Of a stretch of DNA of 64,000 nt, positions 54,364 to 63,880 are shown piece after piece. Both the position numbers and the translations under genes were made by a program. The first letter of the stretch is position 1, and every line of letters begins with the position of its first letter. The notes beneath the pieces were generated by a model. The model made no database searches. It worked only from the letters and a program-made list of their open reading frames with translations, and was not told the origin of the DNA. Source of the stretch: Pseudomonadota bacterium (GTDB lineage: Bacteria; Myxococcota_A; Polyangia; Polyangiales; Polyangiaceae); assembly GCA_023398955.1 (NCBI GenBank), contig JAEWRL010000097.1, positions 203,389 through 267,388 on the forward strand, written 5' to 3'.

Positions 54364-55380
54364 ATGAAGGCGTATGTCGTACCAACGGGATCTCGCAGTA
54401 TCGAATCGCTCCGCGCCGTTGAGCGACCAGACCCGCGACCGGGCCCGGGGCAAGCACTGATTCGCGTCCACGCTGCTGCTCTGAACTTCCGCGACAAGGC
54501 GGTGGCCACGGGAGACTATTTCGGCGGAGCAGTGCCCCGCGACACCATTCCGCTTTCGGACGGAGCCGGGGAAGTTGTGGCAGTCGGGCCCGGCGTGATT
54601 CGCGTCCGCGAGGGGGACCGCGTGATGGGAACCTTCTTCCAAACTCCGCCGGACCAGCCGCGATTGTCGCCCCCCGCGCCCCTCGGCTCGCCCCTCGATG
54701 GCATGCTCGCCGAACAGGTGGTCCTCTACGAGGAAGGGCTCGTGCGCATCCCGGGATCACTCTCCTACGAGGAGGCGGCGACGCTCCCCTGTGCCGCCGT
54801 GACGGCGTGGCACGCCCTCATGGTCGCGGGCCGCCCGGTGATCCCCGGAAACACAGTGCTGATTCTCGGCACCGGGGGCGTCTCGTGCTTCGCCCTGCAG
54901 TTCGCGCGCGCAGCCGGCGCCCGCGTGCTGATTACCTCATCGAGCGACGCCAAGCTCGAGAAGGCCCGCGAGCTTGGTGCGGCCGCGGGCATCAATTACT
55001 CGCAAAACCCCGACTGGCACCGCAAGGTACTCGAGCTGACGGATGGCCGGGGTGTCGACTGCGTCGTCGAGGTCGGCGGGAGCGGCACGCTGGCAAGGTC
55101 TTACGAGGCGCTGGCGTCCGGCGGCAAGATAGGCCTCATCGGCGTCCTCACGGGCCCCGGCGGCGACACGGATCCTCACCGTATCATGCTCAAGGGAGGG
55201 CAGCTGCACGGCGTGTTCGTCGGGGACCGGAATATGTTCGAAGACATGAACCGGGCCATCGTCGCTTGTGGGATTCGTCCCATCATCGACCGGGTCTTCC
55301 CATTCGAGGAGGCCGGCGCCGCGTATCGACACCACGCTTCCGAGCTCTTCATGGGGAAGGTCGTGATCCGCTGTTGCTAG
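54364..55380 (+). CDS. Zinc-independent MDR alcohol dehydrogenase/quinone oxidoreductase
   Basis: A 338-residue medium-chain dehydrogenase. The ATG at 54364 follows AGGAGG at good distance. The cofactor fold is LILGTGGVSCFALQFARAAG, and FYVEVGGSG-like VVEVGGSGTL supports a Rossmann pocket. The zinc-binding His/Cys of alcohol dehydrogenases is missing: the N-terminal LNFRDKAVATGDY is typical of quinone-oxidoreductase members. The substrate is unknown. It stands divergent from the Cys-repeat lipoprotein gene with 230 bases between starts. Confidence 0.85.
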   Translation: MKAYVVPTGSRSIESLRAVERPDPRPGPGQALIRVHAAALNFRDKAVATGDYFGGAVPRDTIPLSDGAGEVVAVGPGVIRVREGDRVMGTFFQTPPDQPRLSPPAPLGSPLDGMLAEQVVLYEEGLVRIPGSLSYEEAATLPCAAVTAWHALMVAGRPVIPGNTVLILGTGGVSCFALQFARAAGARVLITSSSDAKLEKARELGAAAGINYSQNPDWHRKVLELTDGRGVDCVVEVGGSGTLARSYEALASGGKIGLIGVLTGPGGDTDPHRIMLKGGQLHGVFVGDRNMFEDMNRAIVACGIRPIIDRVFPFEEAGAAYRHHASELFMGKVVIRCC

Positions 55381-55552
55381 CGCGAACTCTGTTCTCGCAC
55401 TTGGCAGCCGTCGCCGTATGGGGTGATGGAATGCCGTTTCAGAGCACGAACGAGAAAGTGGGCGACCCAGCCCTGATCCTCCGTTTGCAACGGGTGGGCA
55501 GCAGGATTCGTCCCAACGAAGCCGGCCCCACCAGCCATCGGCACGGCCTCGT

Positions 55553-56665
55553 TCATGAGCTCAACCCCCTGCGGACCAGCTCGCTGCGCATCTGCTCGAC
55601 CCTATCCTCCGCCCGCTGCCCCTTCAGCCATTCGGCGAGCTCCTCCAACCCGTCGCTCAGTGATACCCGTGGCCGGTACCGAAGCAGCTCCTGCGCCTTG
55701 GTGATGTCTCCGAAGCAGTGGCGAATGTCTCCGACCCGGTACGCCCCAGTGATCTCCGGCTCAACGTGCGTAACCCCGAGAGCGCGCGCGACGCTCTCGG
55801 CTACCTCGACGACGCGGTAGTTCTCGCCGCTTCCGATGTTGAAGACTTCACCATCCGACTGATCGCTCTGCAGCGCCAGGACGCAAGCCTCCACCACGTC
55901 ATGAACGCTCACGAAATCCCGCCGCTGGTGCCCGTCCTCGAAGACGACTGGTGGCTTCCCATTCAGAAGACGCGCCGAGAAGATGGCCAGGACTCCAGTG
56001 TAGGGGTTCGAGAGCGCCTGACGCGGGCCGTAGACTTTGAAGAAGCGCAGAGCGGCCGTGGGTATGCCCAGCGACGCGCCCACCAGCAAGCAGAGCCGCT
56101 CCTGATCGTACTTCGACAAAGCGTAAACAGACGTGGGATGCGGCTCCTTCGTCTCCGGCGTCGCGACCGGCTCGAGGCGTTGCTCTCCCGTACGAGGGTC
56201 CCAGCTGCCCGCTCTCAACGCCTTGGGGTCCCGCGCTGGGGGCGAGCACAGCGCACCCGAGGGATCTCGATAGAGCCCCTCCCCATACACGCTCATGCTC
56301 GACGCCACGACGAGTTTGCGGACCCGGTGCTCCGCCAATGCCTCGAGGAGTACCGCGGTTCCACGGTTGTTCACATCCGTGTAGTACTCCACCTGGTACA
56401 TGCTCTGCCCGACCCCTACCGCCGCTGCAAAGTGATAAACGGCCGCAACTCCTTGGAGCGCGGCGCGGACCGCGCCGGGGTCGCGCACGTCCCCGCGGAC
56501 CCGCTCCACTCTGCCACCCAGATAGCCCGGCCAGCCACTGGCTCCGTGGACCTGCTCTGTGAGGCTGTCCAGGACACGCACTCGGTAACGCTCTCGCAAG
56601 AGCCTGTCTGCGAGGTGGGATCCAACGAAGCCTGCGCCGCCGGTGATCAGAACGAGTTCGCTCAT
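55553..56665 (-). CDS. NAD-dependent sugar-nucleotide epimerase (SDR)
   Basis: A 370-residue extended SDR. The N-terminus LITGGAGFVGSHLADRLL binds NAD, the catalytic pair is TSVYALSKYD, and SSMSVYG is the Ser position. Late motifs RFFKVYGPRQALSNPYTG and FVSVHDVVEA are typical of GalE-type and UDP/GDP-sugar epimerases. An insertion near residues 135-170 (DPKALRAGSWDPRTG) is unusual. The exact sugar cannot be set. It follows a UDP-glucuronate decarboxylase-like gene by 30 bases on the same strand, so both likely supply precursors for the same glycan. Confidence 0.85.
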   Translation of the reverse strand: MSELVLITGGAGFVGSHLADRLLRERYRVRVLDSLTEQVHGASGWPGYLGGRVERVRGDVRDPGAVRAALQGVAAVYHFAAAVGVGQSMYQVEYYTDVNNRGTAVLLEALAEHRVRKLVVASSMSVYGEGLYRDPSGALCSPPARDPKALRAGSWDPRTGEQRLEPVATPETKEPHPTSVYALSKYDQERLCLLVGASLGIPTAALRFFKVYGPRQALSNPYTGVLAIFSARLLNGKPPVVFEDGHQRRDFVSVHDVVEACVLALQSDQSDGEVFNIGSGENYRVVEVAESVARALGVTHVEPEITGAYRVGDIRHCFGDITKAQELLRYRPRVSLSDGLEELAEWLKGQRAEDRVEQMRSELVRRGLSS

Positions 56666-56695
56666 CGTGTCGCTAACGCTCCGTGGAGTAGGTCA

Positions 56696-57697
56696 TCACG
56701 CTTGCGCGGCAGGTCGCATCGCCTGGGTGGATTCTCCCTGCTCACTCAGCAATTCGTCGAAGTACCGGATCGTGCAAGCGAGACCATAGTGGAGGGAACG
56801 CTTCGGTTGCCAATCCAGCAAGGCGATGGCTCTCCCTATATCTGGCTTCCGCCTCACGGGATCGTCACTGGGTAGTGGACGATGAACCAGCTTGGACGAG
56901 GAGCCAGTGAGTTCGATCACTCTCTCCGCGAGCTCGCGCACCGATATCTCTGTCGGATTGCCGAGATTCACTGGGCCAGTCACGGGACTCGACGCATCCA
57001 TCAGCGCACGGATCCCGCGAATGAGATCCTCCACGTAGCAGAAGGACCGTGTCTGCAAGCCGTCGCCGTAAATGGTGATGGGGCGATTGAGCAGCGCCTG
57101 GACAATGAAGTTCGAGATGACTCGACCGTCGCCGATCTGCATGAGCGGCCCATAGGTATTGAAGATCCTAGCTATCCTCACATCGAGGTGGTGCACTCGG
57201 TGATAGTCCATGCACAGCGTCTCGGCGCAGCGCTTCCCTTCGTCGTAGCAGGCCCTCATGCCGACTGGGTTCACGTTCCCGAAGTACTCCTCACGCTGCG
57301 GGTGCTGAGCTGGGTCACCGTAGACTTCGCTGGTCGACGCTTGAAGTAGCGTCGCCCGTTTGCGCACCGCAAGACCAAGCATGTTGTCCGCGCCGCTAAC
57401 GCTCGTGCGGAGCGTCTGTATTGGGGACTCCTGGTATTGGATCGGAGACGCGACGCACGCGAGGTTGTAGATCTCCTGAACATCGAGGTCGATTGGCTGG
57501 ATCACATCGTGTTCGATGAGCCGATACCGCGAAAAGGAGGTCAGACGGCGGGTGTTGCGCTCGCTCCCGCTGGAAAAATTGTCCAGGCACGTCACCTGGT
57601 GCCCATCCTCCAACAGGCTGCGACACAAATGGGAGCCGAGGAACCCTGCTCCACCCGTGACCAACACCTTCTTCGATTGTTTCTCAATACGCTTCAT
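56696..57697 (-). CDS. UDP-glucuronate decarboxylase-like enzyme (UXS type)
   Basis: A 333-residue extended SDR. It has VLVTGGAGFLGSHLCRSLL, LACVASPIQYQESPIQTL, ASTSEVYGDPAQHPQREEYF and CYDEGKRCAETL (catalytic YxxxK), followed by RIFNTYGPLM. These blocks match UDP-glucuronate decarboxylases, which make UDP-xylose. The start is ATG with AGGGAA upstream. The gene may lead an operon with the following epimerase gene. Confidence 0.88.
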   Translation of the reverse strand: MKRIEKQSKKVLVTGGAGFLGSHLCRSLLEDGHQVTCLDNFSSGSERNTRRLTSFSRYRLIEHDVIQPIDLDVQEIYNLACVASPIQYQESPIQTLRTSVSGADNMLGLAVRKRATLLQASTSEVYGDPAQHPQREEYFGNVNPVGMRACYDEGKRCAETLCMDYHRVHHLDVRIARIFNTYGPLMQIGDGRVISNFIVQALLNRPITIYGDGLQTRSFCYVEDLIRGIRALMDASSPVTGPVNLGNPTEISVRELAERVIELTGSSSKLVHRPLPSDDPVRRKPDIGRAIALLDWQPKRSLHYGLACTIRYFDELLSEQGESTQAMRPAAQA

Positions 57698-58101
57698 GCA
57701 CGTTCCCTATCGGAGAGTCCTAGACTCGTGCGTACTCCCCCGCCAAGCCTTGGCTGACAGCGCGCCGTGCCCGGCTGCAGAGCCACTCGGGCGGGGACTG
57801 AACGACCCACCCGAAACGTAATCCGTGCACGCGGCAGCGTTCCGGCGTGGCCACCGGCCCGCACTACTCCAGCAGCTGCTGACGAATCTTCCGTGCATGA
57901 GTTCTCGAGTTGATGCTGCCAGACCGGCCCAGCAGCGATCTAGCTGCTCGTCCGGATTCTAGCACTTCATTGCACATGGCGTGCCGCAGAGTTGGTGCGT
58001 AATTTTCGCGGCTAGCACGCGGGCGGCGTCACAATCAGCGACAGGCACTGCGTGCCACAGCGGTGCGAGGTGGCTTCAGCCTCTCCCCGTGGCGACGAGC
58101 G
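57698..58101. other. Spacer between UXS gene and the potassium-locus gene
   Basis: About 400 bases between the start of the UXS-type gene and the end of the HAMP-type gene, which run in the same direction (minus). A promoter for the UXS gene is likely here. AGCAGC/GCTGCT six-base inverted arms and small open frames without homology are present, but nothing else stands out. Confidence 0.45.
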
Positions 58102-59031
58102 TCAACCGCGCGCCACCGCGACAAGACGTATCCTGCCACCGAGGATCGCTTCGTTGCGGAGCAACAGGCTGCGCGATTCGCCTGAGAGTGCCTCATCCAG
58201 CAGGAGCTCACGCTGCTCATCGGAAGCCTCGCTGAGCCAGTTCATACAGCGCCGGTTCGCGGCCAAGATGGCGCGCTCCCTGGCGTCGACGGCTGCGTAG
58301 GAACCGGCAAGCCCATCGAGAACATGCAACAGAACCGCTCGGTCGAGGGCCGCACCGGAAGCGGGGGTCGCTGCGAACCGTTGGGCCACTGTCCTATCCA
58401 ACAGCTGATTGAGGCCCCGGCTCAGCTCCTCGAGCTCTGGTGGAGCATCCCGTATCTGGGAACGTCGCTGGGACTCCCCCGCGACGACCGCCACCATAAC
58501 CCGGTCCAGCTCCTGGACCGGTACGACGACACGCCGCGCGAGCCGCCGCACGAGGACGACGGCAACCCCGAACCCCACGAGGCCGAGCAGGACCGTCGCC
58601 CAAGCACCAGCCACTCCCAAGCGCTTCGCACTGGCGCCTGCCTGATGCATGGACGACCGATTCACCGCCGCGAGCCGGCGGAGAGCATCCATCACGCGCT
58701 TTCGCGCTTCGGGCTCACCGGAGAGCGCTGGGCCCAGCCCCTGTTCCACCTCGCGCAGCACCGGGCCTTCCGCCTGCTCCGTCACGTTGCTGCGAGCACG
58801 CGCCAGGGCGGCACGGAACTCCTGTGCGCGGTCACAGGGCTGCCCCGTCGGGCAGTTGGCAAGCACGAAGAGCATGTCCTCGGCGGCATGGACCGAGTAC
58901 TCGTTTTCGGCGATGATCCTCTCGATGGCAGGGCCCATACGCGCGAGCAGAGCGATGCTCGCGAAGCTCGAAATGACCTGAATTACCAACAGCGCGAAGA
59001 GACTGAGCCGAACCTCTGCACCAATCGTCAT
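58102..59031 (-). CDS. Membrane protein with HAMP-like linker, no kinase domain
   Basis: A 309-residue protein with a first membrane segment at about 8-28 and a second at about 140-160. The ~110-residue outside part is helical and contains CPTGQPCDRAQEF, which may form a disulfide. After the second segment, RRLARRVVVPVQELDRVMVAVVAG looks like a HAMP linker. The last ~110 residues have a PAS-like feel (AVDARERAILAANRRCMNWL) but no His-kinase, cyclase or receiver domain. It may be a receptor stripped of its output domain. It follows the KtrA gene by 12 bases, so it belongs to the potassium locus. Confidence 0.65.
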   Translation of the reverse strand: MTIGAEVRLSLFALLVIQVISSFASIALLARMGPAIERIIAENEYSVHAAEDMLFVLANCPTGQPCDRAQEFRAALARARSNVTEQAEGPVLREVEQGLGPALSGEPEARKRVMDALRRLAAVNRSSMHQAGASAKRLGVAGAWATVLLGLVGFGVAVVLVRRLARRVVVPVQELDRVMVAVVAGESQRRSQIRDAPPELEELSRGLNQLLDRTVAQRFAATPASGAALDRAVLLHVLDGLAGSYAAVDARERAILAANRRCMNWLSEASDEQRELLLDEALSGESRSLLLRNEAILGGRIRLVAVARG

Positions 59032-59043
59032 TGCTCCGCGCTC

Positions 59044-59715
59044 CTATCTCTGCGCCAGGCGCTCGAGCATTCGGCTGACGGCGCGCGGCGCAGCGACGAC
59101 CACGAGAATGTCGCCCGCGTCGATGGGACGGCGGGGATCCGGCCCCAAAGCCCCCCCCGGCTCTCCCGCCCGGCGCACCGCCACGACGGTGATCCCGAAG
59201 CGGCTGGGAAGCGCCGCGTCGATCAGCGACCGCCCAATCAGGGGAGCAGGTGGCCGCAGCTCGGTCAGAACCATGTCGTCGCCTAGGGGCACTTCGTCGA
59301 GGACTCCGCGGAATGCCAAGCGGTTCGCGAGCCTTTCCCCGAATGCCCGTTCCGGGTTCACGACTTCGTGAGCACCGATCTGGAGCAGAATGCGCTCATG
59401 AAGCTCGTCGGTTGCTCGCGACACCACCCGTTCGGCGCCGAGCTGCCGCAGCAAGGCAGTGCAAAGTATGGACGCGTCCCGAGCCTCGTGACCGATGGCG
59501 CACACGCAGACATCGCGCCGCGCCGGCGCTGCTCGCGCGAGTGCGGCCTCATCCGTCGCGTCGAAGGCCGTGGCCTCCGTGACGAAGCTGGCGGCGGCAG
59601 CAACCAGTGCTTCGTTACGATCGACGGCAAGAACCTCGAAACGGCGCAGCGATAGTGCCCGCGCCACCGACGTTCCGAACTGCCCCAAACCGATGATGAG
59701 CGCCTGCTTCGCCAT
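59044..59715 (-). CDS. ktrA: TrkA/KtrA-type potassium-channel regulator
   Basis: A 223-residue RCK protein. The nucleotide-binding N-domain shows IIGLGQFGTSVARAL and VLAVDRNEALV, and the C-domain follows from about residue 140 with ELRPPAPLIGRSL and GDILVVVAAP. It binds NAD/ATP-type ligands and gates the KtrB channel at the inner face of the membrane. The start lies 15 bases after the ktrB-like stop, and a HAMP-type gene follows 12 bases on. Confidence 0.9.
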   Translation of the reverse strand: MAKQALIIGLGQFGTSVARALSLRRFEVLAVDRNEALVAAAASFVTEATAFDATDEAALARAAPARRDVCVCAIGHEARDASILCTALLRQLGAERVVSRATDELHERILLQIGAHEVVNPERAFGERLANRLAFRGVLDEVPLGDDMVLTELRPPAPLIGRSLIDAALPSRFGITVVAVRRAGEPGGALGPDPRRPIDAGDILVVVAAPRAVSRMLERLAQR

Positions 59716-59730
59716 GTTCTCGCTTCCTCC

Positions 59731-61761
59731 TCACCCCGTGACAAGGTCCTGAACTGGCAGCGACCAGCGTGGGCGCCGCCGCTGTCCCATGCCGAGGAAG
59801 AGCGCCAAAGGACCAACACGTCCGGCAAACATACAAACCATGATGATGACCTTTCCCACGTCGTCCAGCAGGACCGTTGCGCCCGTCGAGAGGCCGACAG
59901 TGCCCATGGCAGAGACTACCTCGAACAGCGCCTGGCCGGGAGGAATCCTCTGTGTCAACAGCAGAGCCACCAAGGCCCCGGCGCAGAGCACCGCACTCAG
60001 CATGGTCACGGCTGCCGCTCGATACACGGAGGCATGGGCAACGCGATAGCCATACACCTCGATCTCGGAGCGTGATCGAAGCGCCGCGACGACGGCGAGG
60101 ACCAACAAGGCGAAGGTGGTAGTCTTGACTCCACCCGCCGTCGACCCAGGGCTACCGCCGATGAACATCAGGATGCCGGTCAGCACCAGCGTGGCGGGCC
60201 GCAGGGCATCGACGTCTACCGTATTGAAGCCTGCCGTCCTGGTGGTCACAGACTGGAACCACGCGTTGTGAAGGCGGTCACCGGGCGCAAGGTGGGCAAA
60301 CTGTCCGGTCCACTCGAAGATCGCGAAAAGCGTGGCCGGCACGACGAGCAGCAGGACCGTGGTGTTCCAGGCAATGCGTGACTGGAGGGGCGCGCGCCGC
60401 CCGAAGGTTGCCCGGGGCGCGTAGAGCACCGTCATCGGACCGAGCCCACCGACGATGATGAGGCCAGCGACCAGGTGGAGTATCACGGGGTCACTCCGGT
60501 AGGCTATGAGGCTGTCCGTCTGGAGCGCAAAGCCTGCATTGCAGAACGCGCTCACCGCCGTAAACGTGCCGCGCCAGGCCGCCTTCGCAACGGGCTCACC
60601 CATGTGTAGGAAACGCAAGGAGAGACCGATGGCGCCAAGCGTCTCGGCCACAGCAGTGACGAGCAGCATGCGCTTGACGGCGCGGTAGACGCCATCTGAC
60701 CCCTCTGCCCCAAGCAGGCCCGCCACGGCAGTTTCATGGCGCATGCTCGGCCGGCGCTGCAGCACGGCGAGCGCCGCCGTGGAAAACGTCATGATGCCGA
60801 GGCCGCCAGTCTGAATCAGTAGCAAGATAGTCGCCTCGCCGAGGGGGCTGAAGACAGTCGGCGTGTCGACGACCACCAGACCCGTGACGCAGGTGGCACT
60901 GATGGCCGTGAAAGCCGCGTCCATCCACCCGACGCCTCGCCCGGCCTCGGCCGCCGCGGGCAAGCCCAGCAGCAGAGTGCCGACCAGAGACAGCAAGCCG
61001 AAGGTCGTGACCAAGAGACGCGCCGGATTGTCCAGGACTCCAGCCCACGCCGAGGGCGCATCGGTCAAGCGCCGAGGCCGTCCAAGCAACAGCGGAGGCA
61101 CGACGCCACATAGTGCGAACCACGTCGCACCCTCCACCCCGACAAAGCCTCTCATGATGCTGCCCGTGACCCCAGCAGCCCAGGCACACGCCGCAGCGAT
61201 GCCTTCGACGCGAGACCAAGCATCCCCGCGAACGAGCGCTAGCGCAGAACAGCAAGCGGCAATTCCAAGGGTGCCGAGAACAGGAAAGCCATGCCCTACG
61301 CCGAGTGCGGCGACGAGCCACGCGAGCAGCGCAGGGAACACGCCGCCCCAAGCGGCGGCGTGGGAACGGTTGCCGCGGAGAGCCGGCAAGGGAGACGACA
61401 CCGCACTGTCCGCGGGCGGCCAGAGCAGCGAGGCGTAGGTCCCCGCGCCCAGGAGGATGGCGAAGGCGGCAGCCGGGCTCTGTTTCCAGAATGGCCAACT
61501 GGCAGCCACGACACCTACGAGGCCACCCGTCGCGAGCCAGGCCCCGAGGCGGTGGTAGCGAAGAAAGAAGAGCCCTCCGACGGCAATCGCGGTGGCTGCA
61601 AGGCCCCCAGCAAGCCACGAGGGGACAAACGTCCAAAACGGACCGCCACCGCTTTGTGGGCCGCTGGCAGCCTTGACAGCGAACAGGGCGGAGAGCGGCG
61701 CAGTCGCCGTCAACAGCGAAGCGACGAAAACGCTCCTGGCGGTATTGGTGGTTGCAGCCAT
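59731..61761 (-). CDS. ktrB: KtrB/TrkH-like potassium transporter with long N-terminal extension
   Basis: A 676-residue membrane protein. The four pore loops are visible in order with conserved Gly: SATCVTGLVVVD, SAFCNAGFAL, TTRTAGFNTVD and GTVGLSTGATVL. This fits KtrB/TrkH-type potassium translocation driven by ion gradients. Ordinary KtrB has about 450 residues. The extra ~220 N-terminal residues contain about six additional hydrophobic segments before the first pore loop (for example LLAWLVAALGVGHGF), so the fold is enlarged. The ATG at 61761 was chosen as the first residue of the hydrophobic region. It is linked to ktrA. Confidence 0.85.
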   Translation of the reverse strand: MAATTNTARSVFVASLLTATAPLSALFAVKAASGPQSGGGPFWTFVPSWLAGGLAATAIAVGGLFFLRYHRLGAWLATGGLVGVVAASWPFWKQSPAAAFAILLGAGTYASLLWPPADSAVSSPLPALRGNRSHAAAWGGVFPALLAWLVAALGVGHGFPVLGTLGIAACCSALALVRGDAWSRVEGIAAACAWAAGVTGSIMRGFVGVEGATWFALCGVVPPLLLGRPRRLTDAPSAWAGVLDNPARLLVTTFGLLSLVGTLLLGLPAAAEAGRGVGWMDAAFTAISATCVTGLVVVDTPTVFSPLGEATILLLIQTGGLGIMTFSTAALAVLQRRPSMRHETAVAGLLGAEGSDGVYRAVKRMLLVTAVAETLGAIGLSLRFLHMGEPVAKAAWRGTFTAVSAFCNAGFALQTDSLIAYRSDPVILHLVAGLIIVGGLGPMTVLYAPRATFGRRAPLQSRIAWNTTVLLLVVPATLFAIFEWTGQFAHLAPGDRLHNAWFQSVTTRTAGFNTVDVDALRPATLVLTGILMFIGGSPGSTAGGVKTTTFALLVLAVVAALRSRSEIEVYGYRVAHASVYRAAAVTMLSAVLCAGALVALLLTQRIPPGQALFEVVSAMGTVGLSTGATVLLDDVGKVIIMVCMFAGRVGPLALFLGMGQRRRPRWSLPVQDLVTG

Positions 61762-61939
61762 GGCCGACTCTGGCGCGCATAGTGCGCGGCACACTGCGGC
61801 GGGGCAAGCCCGCAGCCACGGAACCGCCCCGTTGTCCTTTCGAGCCACCGCGCCGCAGGCGCGGCCGCGCACCACGACTCGACCCCGCCGCCGGCAGGAC
61901 GACGAAGGGAGCGAATGGCCGGCGAGCCCTGTGCCGGAC

Positions 61940-63823
61940 TCAGAGCTCTATCTGAGCACCGGCTTCCACGACGCGGTCTGGCGGCACATTGAAGAACGTA
62001 CCGGCGCGCTGCGAGTTGCGGGACATGAAAGAGAAGAGGCGCTTGCGCCAGCGCATCATCTCCGTGCCGCTCTCCGCCATGACGGTCTCCCGCCCCAGGA
62101 AGAAGGTGGTGTACTGCAGCGGCGGCGTGGGTGCATCCCTGCGAGCCAACAGCGCTGGAACGTCCGGCGTCTCCATGAATCCGTAGTGCGCCACCACGCG
62201 AACGAAGCCCTCCGGCAAGACCTGCGAACGGACCCGCTCGGTGTCGTCCACGCGCGGCACGTCCTCGGTGACGATCGTCAGCAGCACGACGTTCTCGTGA
62301 ACGGCTCGGTGGTGCTGGAAATTTAGCATCAGAGCAGGCGGCGTGCCCTCGGGATTGCTCGTCATGTACACCGCCGTTCCAGGCACACGGACGATGCGCT
62401 CCACTCGCAGCAGCTCGAAGAAATCCTCGACGGGAACGCTCTGGCTCATGATGCGCTCCCCAAGCATGCTGCGACCCCGGCGCCAGGTGGACATCAGAAG
62501 CATGATGACGGCCGCTACTACCAGCGGGAACCAGCCGCCTTGCTCAATCTTGATGAGGTTTGCCCCGAAGAAGGAGAGATCGATCACGAGGAACACGAGC
62601 GTGATGGTCCCTGCGACGAGCAGGTTCCATCCCCATTGACGTCGAGCCACCACGAAGGCCAATAGCGTGGTGATGAGCATGGTGGTCGTCACCGCGATTC
62701 CGTAGGCAGCGGCAAGGTTCGAGGACGTACGGAACAGGAGCACCAGGCTGATTGTCGCCAGCATCAACGCCCAGTTCACGCTAGGTACGTAGATTTGTCC
62801 TATCTCCGTGTCGGACGTGTGCTCGATGGCCACACGAGGCCAGAAGCCCAACATGCTGGCCTGCCGCGTCAGCGAGAACGCCCCTGACACCACCGCCTGC
62901 GACGCGACGATGGTCGCCGCCGTGGAAAGCACGATCAGCGGGTAGAGCGCCCAGCCCGGGGCCATGTGGTAGAACGGATTCGAAGCGAGGGACGGGTCTC
63001 GCAGGAGAAGCGCTCCCTGCCCCAGGTAGTTGAGCAGGAGCGCTGGCAGCACGAGCGCGAACCACGTCACTCGGATAGGACGCGCCCCGAAGTGGCCCAT
63101 GTCCGCGTAGAGCGACTCTCCCCCGGTCACTACCAGGAATACGGCACCAAGAACCAGGAACCCCGGCCAACCTTCCGTAGCAAGAAAGCTCGCGCCATAG
63201 ACAGGGTTCAAAGCGGCGAGAACCGCTGGGTTCCGTAGAACCTGCCAGCCACCGAGCAGAGCAAGGACAGTAAACCACGTCAGTGTGAGCGGCCCGAAGA
63301 TTGCTCCGACGGATGCCGTCCCGCGCCGCTGTACGCTGAAGAACCCGACCAGAATGACAATCGTGACTGGCACCACATACCCAGAGAGCCCGGGCGCTGC
63401 GACTCCGAGCCCTTCGACGGCGCTCAGCACGGAAATCGCCGGAGCTATCATGCCGTCTCCATAAAGGAGAGCCGCTCCAAACAGCCCAAGGAGCAGCAAC
63501 GTCGCCGTGGAGCGACGGGAATGGATGGTGGAAAGCGCCATGAGCGCCAAGATGCCGCCCTCCCCCTTGTTGTCGGCCCTCATGACGTACATGAGGTACT
63601 TGAGGGAGATGACGATGGTCAGTGACCAGAAGACCAGGGACAACACGCCGAGGACGTGCTCGTGGGTGGCGGCCATCCCGTGCTCGCCGTGGAAGCACTC
63701 CCGAAGAGCATAGAGGGGACTCGTTCCGATGTCGCCATAGACCACACCGAGGGCCGTCAGGCATAGCTCGGCGAGGTAACGTCCGCGCGGCCGCGCTGGC
63801 GACCCAGTCGGTTTTTCCGTCAC
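61940..63823 (-). CDS. kup: KUP-type potassium uptake protein
   Basis: A 627-residue protein of the KUP/HAK family. The signature GVVYGDIGTSPLYALRE is near the start, then RADNKGEGGILALMAL and TGGESLYADMGHFG. About 12 membrane segments lie in residues 20-450, and a ~180-residue cytoplasmic C-terminal part follows. It is a high-affinity proton-coupled potassium importer. The GTG start has GAGGAAAC just upstream. It leads the potassium locus. A group II intron ends about 60 bases before it. Confidence 0.94.
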   Translation of the reverse strand: MTEKPTGSPARPRGRYLAELCLTALGVVYGDIGTSPLYALRECFHGEHGMAATHEHVLGVLSLVFWSLTIVISLKYLMYVMRADNKGEGGILALMALSTIHSRRSTATLLLLGLFGAALLYGDGMIAPAISVLSAVEGLGVAAPGLSGYVVPVTIVILVGFFSVQRRGTASVGAIFGPLTLTWFTVLALLGGWQVLRNPAVLAALNPVYGASFLATEGWPGFLVLGAVFLVVTGGESLYADMGHFGARPIRVTWFALVLPALLLNYLGQGALLLRDPSLASNPFYHMAPGWALYPLIVLSTAATIVASQAVVSGAFSLTRQASMLGFWPRVAIEHTSDTEIGQIYVPSVNWALMLATISLVLLFRTSSNLAAAYGIAVTTTMLITTLLAFVVARRQWGWNLLVAGTITLVFLVIDLSFFGANLIKIEQGGWFPLVVAAVIMLLMSTWRRGRSMLGERIMSQSVPVEDFFELLRVERIVRVPGTAVYMTSNPEGTPPALMLNFQHHRAVHENVVLLTIVTEDVPRVDDTERVRSQVLPEGFVRVVAHYGFMETPDVPALLARRDAPTPPLQYTTFFLGRETVMAESGTEMMRWRKRLFSFMSRNSQRAGTFFNVPPDRVVEAGAQIEL

Positions 63824-63880
63824 GTTTCCTCTGCTTCCTAACCCGGCGGAGCCGGACCAACGAGGCCTTCAGCGGTAGCG

